Below are positions 1 to 5,858 of a DNA stretch of 9,572 nucleotides, one piece after another. A model generated the notes under the pieces. It worked only from the letters and a program-made list of their open reading frames with translations, was not told where the DNA came from and made no database searches. Position numbers and translations under genes: made by a program. Within the stretch, counting starts at the first letter, position 1; each line of letters starts with the position of its first letter. This DNA comes from Candidatus Gastranaerophilales bacterium (GTDB lineage: Bacteria > Cyanobacteriota > Vampirovibrionia > Gastranaerophilales > Gastranaerophilaceae). The stretch covers positions 1-9,572 of the forward strand of contig CANRHJ010000068.1 in NCBI GenBank assembly GCA_947630355.1. The letters are read 5' to 3'.

Positions 1-312
1 AATGAAACTCAAAAAATAGATTACTCTAATATTATTGGTCTTGAGTTACACGAAGAAAATGAATTGAAAGTATCAACTACTAAAAGTGTTGTTTATGGTG
101 CTTTGTTGGGAGCAATGGGTGGCATTGGTGCAGGTATAGTTGGTGGCGCACTTGGTGGTATAGAGAATAAAAATCACTATGTTCTTGAAATTCAATTCAA
201 GGAATATGACGAAGAAAAAAGTCTTTATATAACATCAAATAAAAATGAACTGATAACTCTTGCTAAAAATATAGAAGAACAAGCAAATAATAGGAGTGGA
301 AATGGACATTAA
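1..312 (+). CDS. C-terminal part of a small protein with a glycine-rich hydrophobic segment (5' truncated)
   Basis: The frame is open from the first base of the window to TAA at 310-312, so the start lies upstream; a TTG at 64 could be read as a start but nothing favours it. The visible 103 residues have three parts: an acidic stretch, then a segment at about codons 30-54 rich in Gly, Ala and hydrophobic residues with small residues every third or fourth position (a glycine-zipper-like pattern), then a charged region with alternating beta-strand-like hydrophobics and a final helix. The last part resembles the strand-strand-helix end of a PH-like or SHOCT-associated domain, but this is only an impression. 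The hydrophobic segment could be a membrane insertion or oligomerisation element. I do not recognise the family and assign no function. Confidence 0.6.
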   Translation, partial: NETQKIDYSNIIGLELHEENELKVSTTKSVVYGALLGAMGGIGAGIVGGALGGIENKNHYVLEIQFKEYDEEKSLYITSNKNELITLAKNIEEQANNRSGNGH

Positions 313-337
313 AACACAAATAAATGATAATTTAATT

Positions 338-386
338 ATTTGATTATTTATACTCTTCAAATTGGACTTTTCCGAAATAATCAAAT
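338..386. repeat. 12-bp perfect inverted repeat in the gap after the first gene
   Basis: ATTTGATTATTT at 338-349 and its exact reverse complement at 375-386 flank a 25-base spacer. As RNA it would form an all-but-one A-U stem. No T-run follows the second arm, so it is not a classical intrinsic terminator, although it lies 26 bases after the stop codon of the plus-strand gene. The core AATAATCAAA also occurs twice in the tandem repeat at 5859-5910. I see no gene in the remaining gap (313-555). Confidence 0.45.
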
Positions 387-555
387 TACTCAATTAACCA
401 CAGCAAATATCGGATATTGCAAAACGTAAAAATAAAAATCTAAAACCTTTAGGATAATTTTTTATTATTTTAATGCTGAGAGAAAATTATAAAATATACA
501 GATACCGACTGAATTATCGATATTTTAAAACTTTTCGGTTTAAGTAAACAGTTTA

Positions 556-1638
556 TTATTTTTTAACCGGATACAAATCACAACAAAGATTGCAAGGGGA
601 AAAGACTTTATGCAATTTTAATTTAAGCCGGAAATCTTTAAATTTGTCGTTATTAATAATATCTTTTAATTTTTCGTTTTTTAAATTTCCCATTCTGACG
701 GGTAAACAAGGATAAACGTCACCTTCAGGGTTAATAAAGATATCAGAGAAAGGAAATTTGCAAGGTTTGTATAACTCCGCGGGAGCATTTTCATTGTTAT
801 CATAAATGAACTTAATCGCATCAATTGAAGAATGCGGTTTAAATTTTGGCGCCCATCTGATTAACGTGTGTGCATTTTCAGATAAACGTTCAAGCTCGTT
901 ATAAATTTGTTCGAATTTTTCAAAATCAAAATACTTTTTAATCGGATATTGTTTATTCAAAAAGTCTTGAGGAAATTCATCAAGCAATATCGGGTTTTGT
1001 CTTATGCTTGTTGTTCTGATGAAAGAAAAAGTTATAAAATCAATTTTATTTTCATTACACAGTTTATATAATTCAGGTAAATCTTCAAGATTTTCATCCA
1101 AAACTACCGTTTTTACTTCCGTTAAAGGCGGTTTATTTTTTTTATGCGAATTAAAATATAATATATTTTCCAATGATTTATCAAATGCACCTTTTTTACA
1201 TCTTAATTCATCATGTTTGTCTTTTATTCCGTCTAAAGATACGCTGAACAATAATATTTTTAATTTTAATAATTCATCTATTTTGGCTTTATCCAGTAAT
1301 GTTCCGTTTGAGAAAATGTTGATTTTTCCAAACACGTGTTTTGATGCATATTTTAATAAGTCAAATATATCATCTCTTATAAAAACTTCTCCGCCCAAAA
1401 AGGAAATAAACGCGTAACGGGGAATTTGATTTATAATGTTAATCCATTCTTCTTTCGTAAGTTCGTTTAAATTTCTTTCATGCCCCAAATAACAAAACGG
1501 ACAAGTCAAATTACACCGATAGGTTAATTCCAAAATATATCTTAAAGGTGGCAGAATAGCACCTTGTCTGTTGTTATATGAGAAATTCGAATAGGAATTT
1601 CTGGCCAAATCAAATAAAAAAGAGCTGTCAATCTTCAT
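556..1638 (-). CDS. Radical SAM enzyme with SPASM-like C-terminal cysteine cluster
   Basis: This 360-residue protein is a radical S-adenosylmethionine enzyme. The [4Fe-4S]-binding CxxxCxxC motif is at Cys42, Cys46 and Cys49 (CNLTCPFC). The GGE motif that contacts SAM is at 82-84, and an SxDG segment typical of the barrel lies at 134-137. The C-terminus has Cys293, Cys311, Cys349, Cys352 and Cys353, in the spacing of a SPASM/twitch-type auxiliary iron-sulfur domain, with a characteristic PEGDVYPC segment at 304-311. Such enzymes modify peptides, lipid head groups or sugars; the substrate here is unknown. The ATG lies 3 bases after the stop of the upstream B12-type radical SAM gene and lacks a clear Shine-Dalgarno site, so translation is probably coupled. 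The two genes are most likely co-transcribed and may act in sequence. HpnH- or peptide-maturase-type roles are both possible; family certainty is high, function low. Confidence 0.88.
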   Translation of the reverse strand: MKIDSSFLFDLARNSYSNFSYNNRQGAILPPLRYILELTYRCNLTCPFCYLGHERNLNELTKEEWINIINQIPRYAFISFLGGEVFIRDDIFDLLKYASKHVFGKINIFSNGTLLDKAKIDELLKLKILLFSVSLDGIKDKHDELRCKKGAFDKSLENILYFNSHKKNKPPLTEVKTVVLDENLEDLPELYKLCNENKIDFITFSFIRTTSIRQNPILLDEFPQDFLNKQYPIKKYFDFEKFEQIYNELERLSENAHTLIRWAPKFKPHSSIDAIKFIYDNNENAPAELYKPCKFPFSDIFINPEGDVYPCLPVRMGNLKNEKLKDIINNDKFKDFRLKLKLHKVFSPCNLCCDLYPVKK

Positions 1639-1641
1639 AAT

Positions 1642-3087
1642 TTATACCGATATTGAATTTTTAACCAAACGTAATCCGTATTTTATATAATTCATAAGAA
1701 CTTTAGGTGTTTTAATACTGTTAACGATTTTTGATAAAATGTATTTTGGTCTTAAATAATATTCCAAAACAGCTTTCCGTCTGAAATCTTCAACATAAGC
1801 GGGTGTTAAATCATTGTCAAAAATACCGATACATGTAAAATGATTTTTACCGTATATTTCATTATGAATTTTATTTTGAGAGTATAGCATATTATATAAT
1901 TCCGTACCAGCAAAAGGCGTTGCGATATGCAATTCCACAAAATCCGTATCATTTTTATACATAGCTTTTTTTGTTTGTTCAATATCCTGTTTTGTTTCCC
2001 ACGGAAAACCGATAATATAAAAACCGACCGTTTGCAATCCGGCTTTTTTAGCTGCCCGTACAGTATTATAGTTTTTTTCAACCGATGTATTCTTTTTTAT
2101 TTTCTTCAGAGTTTCATCTGCCCCCGATTCCAAACCGAAAGCGACAAGGAAACAACCCGCAGCTTTCATATATTTAAACATTTCTTCATCGGCGGTATCG
2201 ACTCTTGAATTTGCACACCATCTGATTTTTCCGTGTAAATCAGAGTTAATGATACTTTGGCAAAGCTCAATCGTCCACTTTTTATTTATCGTAAACGTAT
2301 CGGCTTTGAAGAAAAAGTTTCTTATATTATGTTTAAAATAACACTCTCTCATTTCTTCCAAAACATTTGAAACTGTTCTAAATCTTACTTTTCGACCTGA
2401 AATTATAGGCGAAAGGCAATAAATACAAGATGACGGACATCCCCTTGCTGCTGAAATCGTAGCCAAGGGTTCTCCCGTATCGGGTATTAAATATAATTTA
2501 TTATTCATCTCATCTCTATCGGGGAAAGGCAGAGAATTTAAATCTTCATCAAAATCTGAATTCGGATTAATGATATATTTCCCGTCTTTTCGGTAAATAA
2601 TACCTTTGATGTTTGCCAAATTATCTTTATTGTTAAAATGTGACTCAATCAAATCACCTATAATAAATTCTTCTTCACCGCCAATAATATAATCAACACA
2701 AGAAAAATCAACGGCGGTCAAAAGTTCTTCTCGGCAATTAAAGAATATAGCACCTTTTATAATAAACGAAATATTCGGGTATAAAGCTTTTATATCTTTA
2801 ATAATTTTTAAATCGTCAAATAAAGTGGCATTTGTTGTGCTTAAAAAGATTACATCCGGCATATAAGACTTTATATCGGCTTTTAAATTATCAATTATTA
2901 AATTTTCGCTTTGATAATCTTTTAAAAATATACCGTATCCTCTTTGTTTTAAAATAGAAGAAGCATAGCCCAAATCATTGCAAGCCCGCATGGAATTTGC
3001 CGCAGATTTATTAACGTTCAACTGGCATCTGTCTTCGCCTCTTTGATATAATTCTCCGGGCGGATATATTAACATAACTTTCTTCAT
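1642..3087 (-). CDS. B12-binding-type radical SAM enzyme
   Basis: The protein has 481 residues from the ATG at 3087. Residues 1-150 look like a Rossmann-type cobalamin-binding domain: an N-terminal MKKVMLIYPPG strand-loop as in BchE/HpnP-type enzymes, then alternating strands and helices ending in DYIIGGEEEF. The radical SAM barrel follows, with Cys217, Cys221 and Cys224 (CPSSCIYC) for the iron-sulfur cluster and the conserved GLESGADETL segment at 318-327. The family performs methylations, ring contractions and other difficult carbon chemistry. No DxHxxG cobalamin motif is visible, which is common in the BchE-like branch. A TTG two codons upstream (3093) is in frame, but the ATG is the better start: a TATAAT box ends 6 bases before it, so the message probably begins at the ATG. 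It leads a two-gene operon with the SPASM-like enzyme. Substrate unknown; the divergent glycosyltransferase hints at lipid, glycan or secondary-metabolite chemistry. Confidence 0.87.
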   Translation of the reverse strand: MKKVMLIYPPGELYQRGEDRCQLNVNKSAANSMRACNDLGYASSILKQRGYGIFLKDYQSENLIIDNLKADIKSYMPDVIFLSTTNATLFDDLKIIKDIKALYPNISFIIKGAIFFNCREELLTAVDFSCVDYIIGGEEEFIIGDLIESHFNNKDNLANIKGIIYRKDGKYIINPNSDFDEDLNSLPFPDRDEMNNKLYLIPDTGEPLATISAARGCPSSCIYCLSPIISGRKVRFRTVSNVLEEMRECYFKHNIRNFFFKADTFTINKKWTIELCQSIINSDLHGKIRWCANSRVDTADEEMFKYMKAAGCFLVAFGLESGADETLKKIKKNTSVEKNYNTVRAAKKAGLQTVGFYIIGFPWETKQDIEQTKKAMYKNDTDFVELHIATPFAGTELYNMLYSQNKIHNEIYGKNHFTCIGIFDNDLTPAYVEDFRRKAVLEYYLRPKYILSKIVNSIKTPKVLMNYIKYGLRLVKNSISV

Positions 3088-3117
3088 GTACAAATTATAT
3101 CATATTATGATACAGTT
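3086..3117. repeat. 32-bp promoter element, copy 1
   Basis: This segment matches 3393-3424 at 25 of 32 positions in the same orientation, with no gaps. The differences fall mainly at symmetric positions of the 15-bp palindrome in its centre. Copy 1 contains the minus-strand TATAAT and the ATG of the B12-type radical SAM gene. Confidence 0.55.
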
Positions 3118-3123
3118 CGTAAA
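3094..3123 (-). promoter_or_regulatory. Promoter of the radical SAM operon, apparently leaderless
   Basis: Read on the minus strand, TTTACG (3118-3123) and a perfect TATAAT (3094-3099) are separated by 18 bases. Six bases separate the -10 box from the ATG at 3087, so transcription would start at or next to the start codon and no ribosome site would be transcribed. A 15-bp palindrome, TATCATA-T-TATGATA at 3098-3112, fills the spacer and overlaps the -10 box by two bases, a position suited to a repressor. Confidence 0.6.
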
Positions 3124-3187
3124 ACATTTTGTAAGATTATAATCCAGCAAACATACCGTTTTAATGAATAATTTGTTTTAAACAATT

Positions 3188-3411
3188 GGTAATAAAACAG
3201 TTAAATTATATCCTAAAGAGTTTTATTGGGAATCTTCTTTTTATTAGAAAATTAGAAGAAAAACATTTAAACTAATTGTTGATGAAAATGAATATTTACA
3301 AAATATAGAATATTTCAAACCCAGCTTCTTATGGGACTATGAAATAGCAAAGAATCATAAAAATATTGCATATAAACCCCCGAAGTATTTTTATGTGCAA
3401 ATTATATTGTA
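3188..3411 (+). pseudogene. Degenerate reading frame, possible gene remnant
   Basis: The gap between the divergent genes (3094-3429) holds no intact gene. One plus-strand frame reads like protein: it is open from 3182 to 3244, has a TAG at 3245-3247, then stays open until it runs into the glycosyltransferase gene. The inferred peptide contains KEFYWESSFY before the stop and IEYFKPSFLWDYEIAKNHK after it, with Trp, Tyr, Pro and charged residues in a natural-looking mix. There is no start codon with a ribosome site. It may be the C-terminal end of a decayed gene, or chance in AT-rich DNA. I do not recognise the family. Confidence 0.3.
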
Positions 3412-3424
3412 TTATAGTATAATT
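3393..3424. repeat. 32-bp promoter element, copy 2
   Basis: This second copy of the element at 3086-3117 lies upstream of the glycosyltransferase. It has TATAAT on the plus strand at 3418-3423 and, unlike copy 1, also TATAAT on the minus strand at 3401-3406. The minus-strand ATG of copy 1 is ATA here. The copy may be a duplicated promoter or two binding sites of one regulator. Confidence 0.5.
3418..3423 (+). promoter_or_regulatory. -10 box of the glycosyltransferase gene, apparently leaderless
   Basis: A perfect TATAAT lies exactly 6 bases before the ATG at 3430, the same spacing as in the divergent radical SAM operon. No purine-rich ribosome site lies between them. No good -35 box is visible 16-18 bases upstream, so an activator or an extended element may be needed. 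Confidence 0.5.
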
Positions 3425-3429
3425 GGCTT

Positions 3430-4146
3430 ATGGATAATACATGCAGCAATAAACCCGATTTGAGTATCGTTATTCCTTGCCTTAATGAGGAAGAAACAAT
3501 TGAAGTTTGTATAAAAAAATGTATAAGTGCATTTAATACGTTGGGAATTAACGGTGAGGTTATAGTTGTTGATAATAACTCAACCGATTTATCCTCGGAT
3601 GTTGCAAAAAAAGCCGGTGCAAAGGTTATATTATATCACAAAAGAGGTTACGGAGCTTCTTTAATAGAGGGTTTTAAGCATGCCGAAGGAGAATATATAT
3701 TATTCGGTGACGGCGATGATTCTTATGACTTTACCGAAATATATAAGTTTTGGGAGATGAGAAATGAAGGTCAAATGATATTGGGCAGCAGATTTAAAGG
3801 CACAATTCATAATGGTGCAATGCCTCCTTTACACAGATATTTTGGCACTCCTTTTTTAACATCAATTCTTAATTTCTTATTCGGAACAAAAATATCGGAT
3901 TCTCAATCAGGTATGAGAATGTTCAAAAAATCCGATATAGAAAAATTTAATTTTGAATGTATGGGAATGGAATTTGCTTCCGAATTACTAATTAAATTTG
4001 CTACAAATAATTTAAAAATTCGGGAAGTCCCTATTTCACTATACAAAGACGGTCGTACAAATAACAAAACTCACTTAAGACCTTTTATGGACGGTTTCAG
4101 ACATTTATTTTACATGCTTAAATGTAAAATACACCCAAAAAGATAA
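3430..4146 (+). CDS. Family 2 glycosyltransferase, dolichyl/polyprenyl-phosphate sugar synthase type (DPM1-like)
   Basis: The 238-residue protein has the GT-A fold of family 2 glycosyltransferases. It starts with the LSIVIPCLNEEETI nucleotide-binding strand (11-24), then DNNSTD (48-53), a GYGASLIEGF segment (73-82) and the metal-binding GDGDDSYD (93-100) that replaces the usual DADxS. The later SRF and SDSQSGMRMF segments and the C-terminal HLRPFMDGFRHLFYML (about 215-230) are typical of enzymes that move a sugar from a nucleotide sugar to polyprenyl phosphate on the cytoplasmic membrane face. It ends shortly after, without the C-terminal membrane helices of the longer bacterial relatives. 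The ATG is set by a TATAAT box 6 bases upstream and there is no ribosome site. It is transcribed divergently from the radical SAM operon, from a related promoter element, which suggests shared control. The donor sugar is not predictable. Confidence 0.9.
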   Translation: MDNTCSNKPDLSIVIPCLNEEETIEVCIKKCISAFNTLGINGEVIVVDNNSTDLSSDVAKKAGAKVILYHKRGYGASLIEGFKHAEGEYILFGDGDDSYDFTEIYKFWEMRNEGQMILGSRFKGTIHNGAMPPLHRYFGTPFLTSILNFLFGTKISDSQSGMRMFKKSDIEKFNFECMGMEFASELLIKFATNNLKIREVPISLYKDGRTNNKTHLRPFMDGFRHLFYMLKCKIHPKR

Positions 4147-4147
4147 A

Positions 4148-4172
4148 AATAATTAATTATAAATAAATTATT
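4148..4172. terminator. Weak AT-only hairpin between convergent genes
   Basis: AATAATT (4148-4154) pairs with AATTATT (4166-4172) around an 11-base loop. On the minus strand it is followed by TTTTTATC, and on the plus strand it starts 2 bases after the glycosyltransferase stop. It might end transcription of both convergent genes, but the stem has no G-C pair. Confidence 0.25.
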
Positions 4173-4204
4173 ACAAAAAATATTAATATCAGGCTGCATA
4201 TAAA

Positions 4205-4630
4205 TTATATTGATGTTTGAACTGAACATCTGCCTTTAATCATTTTAGGCTTTAGTTCTTCTTTGTGAATTTTAATGTATTTGATTATCAATTTGAAATA
4301 TTCCTTATAATCGTTTGTAACTAATTGTTCATGGCAATTTTTACACCAAAAAGAGATTGTATGACTTCCTGAAAAAACAGAACCAACCACTTTATATGGA
4401 ATTAAAACTTCTTCCTTACTGCAAATAGGACATTTAACTTTTGGGAAGATATTATTTTCTAAATAATACGCTCCAAGCCATATTATTCCTGCTTCCATTA
4501 GCATATCCTCACTAAAATTAAGATTTTTATCATGAGAAAAAATTTGAGGATAAATTTCCCCGACATTGTGGTCGTTTTGATAGTCCGATTTTTGAGCTGC
4601 AAGTTCTGTTTTTGTGACAAATTTGGGCAT
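4205..4630 (-). CDS. Zinc-ribbon-like protein of unknown function under a SAM riboswitch
   Basis: The start is the ATG at 4630, chosen because AAAGGAGG lies 6 bases upstream; a longer in-frame reading to 4726 would translate the riboswitch terminator region and is rejected. The 141-residue protein has a polar N-terminal third, a hydrophobic helix-like stretch around 43-57, then CPIC at 67-70 and CKNC at 96-99, two Cys pairs 25 residues apart that would bind one zinc as a ribbon. A Tyr/Lys/Ile-rich helix follows (107-123) and a basic tail. There is no signal peptide. I do not recognise the family. The upstream leader implies expression when S-adenosylmethionine is low, yet the sequence shows no resemblance to methionine synthesis, transport or SAM-using enzymes that I can see. 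It is transcribed alone, convergent with the glycosyltransferase. It could be a recruited unknown methionine-related protein, or a gene inserted behind an older riboswitch. Confidence 0.72.
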   Translation of the reverse strand: MPKFVTKTELAAQKSDYQNDHNVGEIYPQIFSHDKNLNFSEDMLMEAGIIWLGAYYLENNIFPKVKCPICSKEEVLIPYKVVGSVFSGSHTISFWCKNCHEQLVTNDYKEYFKLIIKYIKIHKEELKPKMIKGRCSVQTSI

Positions 4631-4636
4631 TTTTTG

Positions 4637-4644
4637 CCTCCTTT
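4637..4644 (-). promoter_or_regulatory. Strong ribosome binding site of the zinc-ribbon gene
   Basis: AAAGGAGG on the minus strand lies 6 bases before the ATG at 4630. It fixes the start and lies about 30 bases beyond the riboswitch terminator U-tract, outside the switch helices, so control should act on transcription rather than on ribosome access. Confidence 0.8.
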
Positions 4645-4673
4645 CGTTTTTACTACTACTTTCATAAAGGTGG

Positions 4674-4703
4674 CAAAAGAAAAGACTCATCGCTATGACG
4701 AGC
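4674..4703 (-). terminator. Riboswitch-controlled intrinsic terminator
   Basis: On the minus strand CUCGUC (4697-4702) pairs with GAUGAG (4686-4691) around the loop AUAGC, extended by one G-U pair, and is followed by UCUUUUCUUUU (about 4675-4685). The 5' arm can instead pair with the 3' part of the riboswitch P1 helix: AUGAUGAG against CUCGUCAU gives eight pairs including one G-U. The two structures exclude each other, which is the usual S-box off-switch: ligand holds P1 together and the terminator forms. Confidence 0.75.
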
Positions 4704-4713
4704 CCTTTTGTAA

Positions 4714-4795
4714 ACTCATCATCCAAGCATTAGCACCTAACTTAAAAGGTTGCTGTGTGGTCGTCGGGCTTGTCCCTCACACACTCTTTATGAGT
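4714..4795 (-). promoter_or_regulatory. SAM riboswitch aptamer (S-box / SAM-I clan, P4 apparently absent)
   Basis: Read on the minus strand, the 82-base leader carries the S-box core in order: P1 5' arm ACUCAU (4790-4795), then AAAGAG, P2 arm UGUGUG, AGGGA, a loop closed by GGG/CCC, GACGA, P2 arm CACACA, GCAACC, a short P3 (ACCU/AGGU), GGUGCUAAU, and P1 3' arm AUGAGU (4714-4719). The loop CAAG (4769-4772) can pair with CUUG (4724-4727) after P3. In the usual S-box these are CUGG and CCAG, so the pseudoknot is kept by changes on both sides. Only a few bases separate the pseudoknot strand from P1, so there is no room for a normal P4 helix, which recalls the SAM-I/IV variant. The RNA starts at the predicted transcription start. 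Class membership is from memory of the consensus. Confidence 0.82.
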
Positions 4796-4801
4796 ATTTT
4801 T

Positions 4802-4829
4802 ATATTATCACTTTTTTTAATCCTGTCAA
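4802..4829 (-). promoter_or_regulatory. Promoter of the riboswitch transcript
   Basis: A perfect TTGACA (4824-4829) and TAATAT (4802-4807) are separated by 16 bases on the minus strand. The expected start, about 7 bases further on, coincides with the first base of the riboswitch P1 helix at 4795. The promoter begins only about 30 bases after the stop of the upstream hydrolase gene, and no strong terminator is visible between them, so some read-through is possible. Confidence 0.7.
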
Positions 4830-4860
4830 CCGATTAAAAGAACAGCTTATTTATAATTTA

Positions 4861-5820
4861 TTATAATTTAAGAGTTCTTATCAAACCGTCAGCAACATCA
4901 TTAAGAGCTTTTGCACTCGGATGTTCTTTATCTTCCGCACGCCAGATTTCAGAGTTTAATTCATGTCCGGCTAAATCTTCAGCATTAAGTACAATGAAAC
5001 CATAATTCTGTAAATCTTTAATAAATTCACTTGTCATTGGAATATGACCGCCATCTTGATAATCGATAATGACAAATTTTGAATTAGGGAATTTTTTATC
5101 GGTTATATCCTTTGCTGCTTTTAATAATTTTAACATTCTTTCATATTGGGTATCTTTTAAAAATTTATCGGCATAAAAATAATGCCATGCTTTTTTTGTA
5201 TAAAGTCCGTAGAACGGAAGAGCAAATTTTGATGGAGTTTTAGCAATTAATTCTCCGTCTTTAAATGAATATATCATATTAATTTCATAACAGACATTGT
5301 CAGTAAGACTTACCGAACCTTTATATAGATTTGAAATACTTTTTAAATGGTCATTAATAAACAAATATACAATATATTGCGGATTTGTAATATTATTTTG
5401 TTTTAAATGATTATAGAAATTACTGTCTTTTAAATCATAAATAGTATTGATTATACTGCCACTCGGAATAGCTCTGTTTACGGTAGTTCTTCCCGTTTTT
5501 TCATAGATTCTATAAGGCAGTGATTCCTCCTCTTCTAACAAAGCACCGTACATGTATGAACATCCGAAAAATATTATTGGAGATTTCTTTTTCCCTATAT
5601 TTGTTTTTCTGTAATTGGTATAATCTTTTTGATTAAATACCCTGACAGGTCCATACCTTTGTGTTAACAGAACACTATTTGAACCTTTCTCTCGTGCAGC
5701 TCGGTTTCCATTATCCATATATTCTTTTGAATCATATTTAATTAATAAATATGATATAAATTCCAAAATTATAAATAAAATAACTACAACTACTAAATTT
5801 ATGAGTATGATTTTTTTCAT
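4861..5820 (-). CDS. Membrane-anchored SGNH-family hydrolase or acyltransferase
   Basis: The 319-residue protein starts at the ATG at 5820; a longer in-frame reading to 5928 would cover the promoter and a tandem repeat. A single membrane helix (about 3-28, ILINLVVVVILFIILEFISY) anchors it, with the rest probably outside the cytoplasm. The SGNH blocks are visible: FFGCSYMYG with nucleophile Ser88 (block I), NRAIPSGS at 115-122 where Gly121 may be the block II glycine, FINDH with Asn156 (block III), and DKEHPSA with Asp297 and His300 (block V). Such proteins are esterases or O-acyl/acetyl transferases acting on lipids or cell-surface glycans. A substrate cannot be named. The gene stands between two other transcription units, with its own promoter and a possible operator. 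The glycosyltransferase and radical SAM genes nearby would fit a shared role in envelope glycans, but they are in separate units. Confidence 0.82.
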   Translation of the reverse strand: MKKIILINLVVVVILFIILEFISYLLIKYDSKEYMDNGNRAAREKGSNSVLLTQRYGPVRVFNQKDYTNYRKTNIGKKKSPIIFFGCSYMYGALLEEEESLPYRIYEKTGRTTVNRAIPSGSIINTIYDLKDSNFYNHLKQNNITNPQYIVYLFINDHLKSISNLYKGSVSLTDNVCYEINMIYSFKDGELIAKTPSKFALPFYGLYTKKAWHYFYADKFLKDTQYERMLKLLKAAKDITDKKFPNSKFVIIDYQDGGHIPMTSEFIKDLQNYGFIVLNAEDLAGHELNSEIWRAEDKEHPSAKALNDVADGLIRTLKL

Positions 5821-5823
5821 GCA

Positions 5824-5852
5824 CACAATACTAACATAATTTTTGTATTGTG
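5824..5852. promoter_or_regulatory. Inverted repeat over the SGNH promoter, possible operator
   Basis: CACAATAC (5824-5831) and GTATTGTG (5845-5852) are perfect 8-bp inverted arms with a 13-base spacer. Their centres are 21 bp apart, two helical turns, as for a dimeric regulator. One arm overlaps the -10 box and the other touches the -35 box. Because the transcript probably starts at about the ATG, the repeat would act as DNA rather than as an RNA hairpin. Confidence 0.5.
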
Positions 5853-5856
5853 TAAA
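5828..5856 (-). promoter_or_regulatory. Promoter of the SGNH gene, apparently leaderless
   Basis: TTTACA (5851-5856) and TAGTAT (5828-5833) are 17 bases apart on the minus strand. Seven bases separate the -10 box from the ATG at 5820, and these (TGTGTGC) contain no ribosome site. This is the third gene in the window with a -10 box next to the start codon. Confidence 0.6.
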
Positions 5857-5858
5857 TT

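Noticed and set aside
440..452. Short hairpin CTAAA/TTTAG followed by a T-run as a terminator of the first gene
   Set aside because: Five mostly A-U pairs with a three-base loop, more than 120 bases after the stop, are too weak to call.
1004..1417. Plus-strand frame inside the SPASM-like radical SAM gene
   Set aside because: It is a shadow of the minus-strand gene, whose motifs and codon pattern are clear.
3088..3093. TTG start for the B12-type radical SAM protein
   Set aside because: It would add only two residues, and the TATAAT box would leave it without a transcribed leader; the ATG at 3087 is better placed.
4631..4726. N-terminal extension of the zinc-ribbon protein by 32 codons
   Set aside because: The extension overlaps the riboswitch terminator, and the ATG at 4630 has AAAGGAGG at an ideal distance.
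4532..4837. Plus-strand reading frame of about 100 codons opposite the riboswitch
   Set aside because: It is antisense to a better supported gene and a structured leader, and has no ribosome site or recognisable domain.
4851..4870. Tandem 10-base repeat TTATAATTTA at the end of the SGNH gene
   Set aside because: A low-complexity AT match of two units spanning the stop codon; likely chance.
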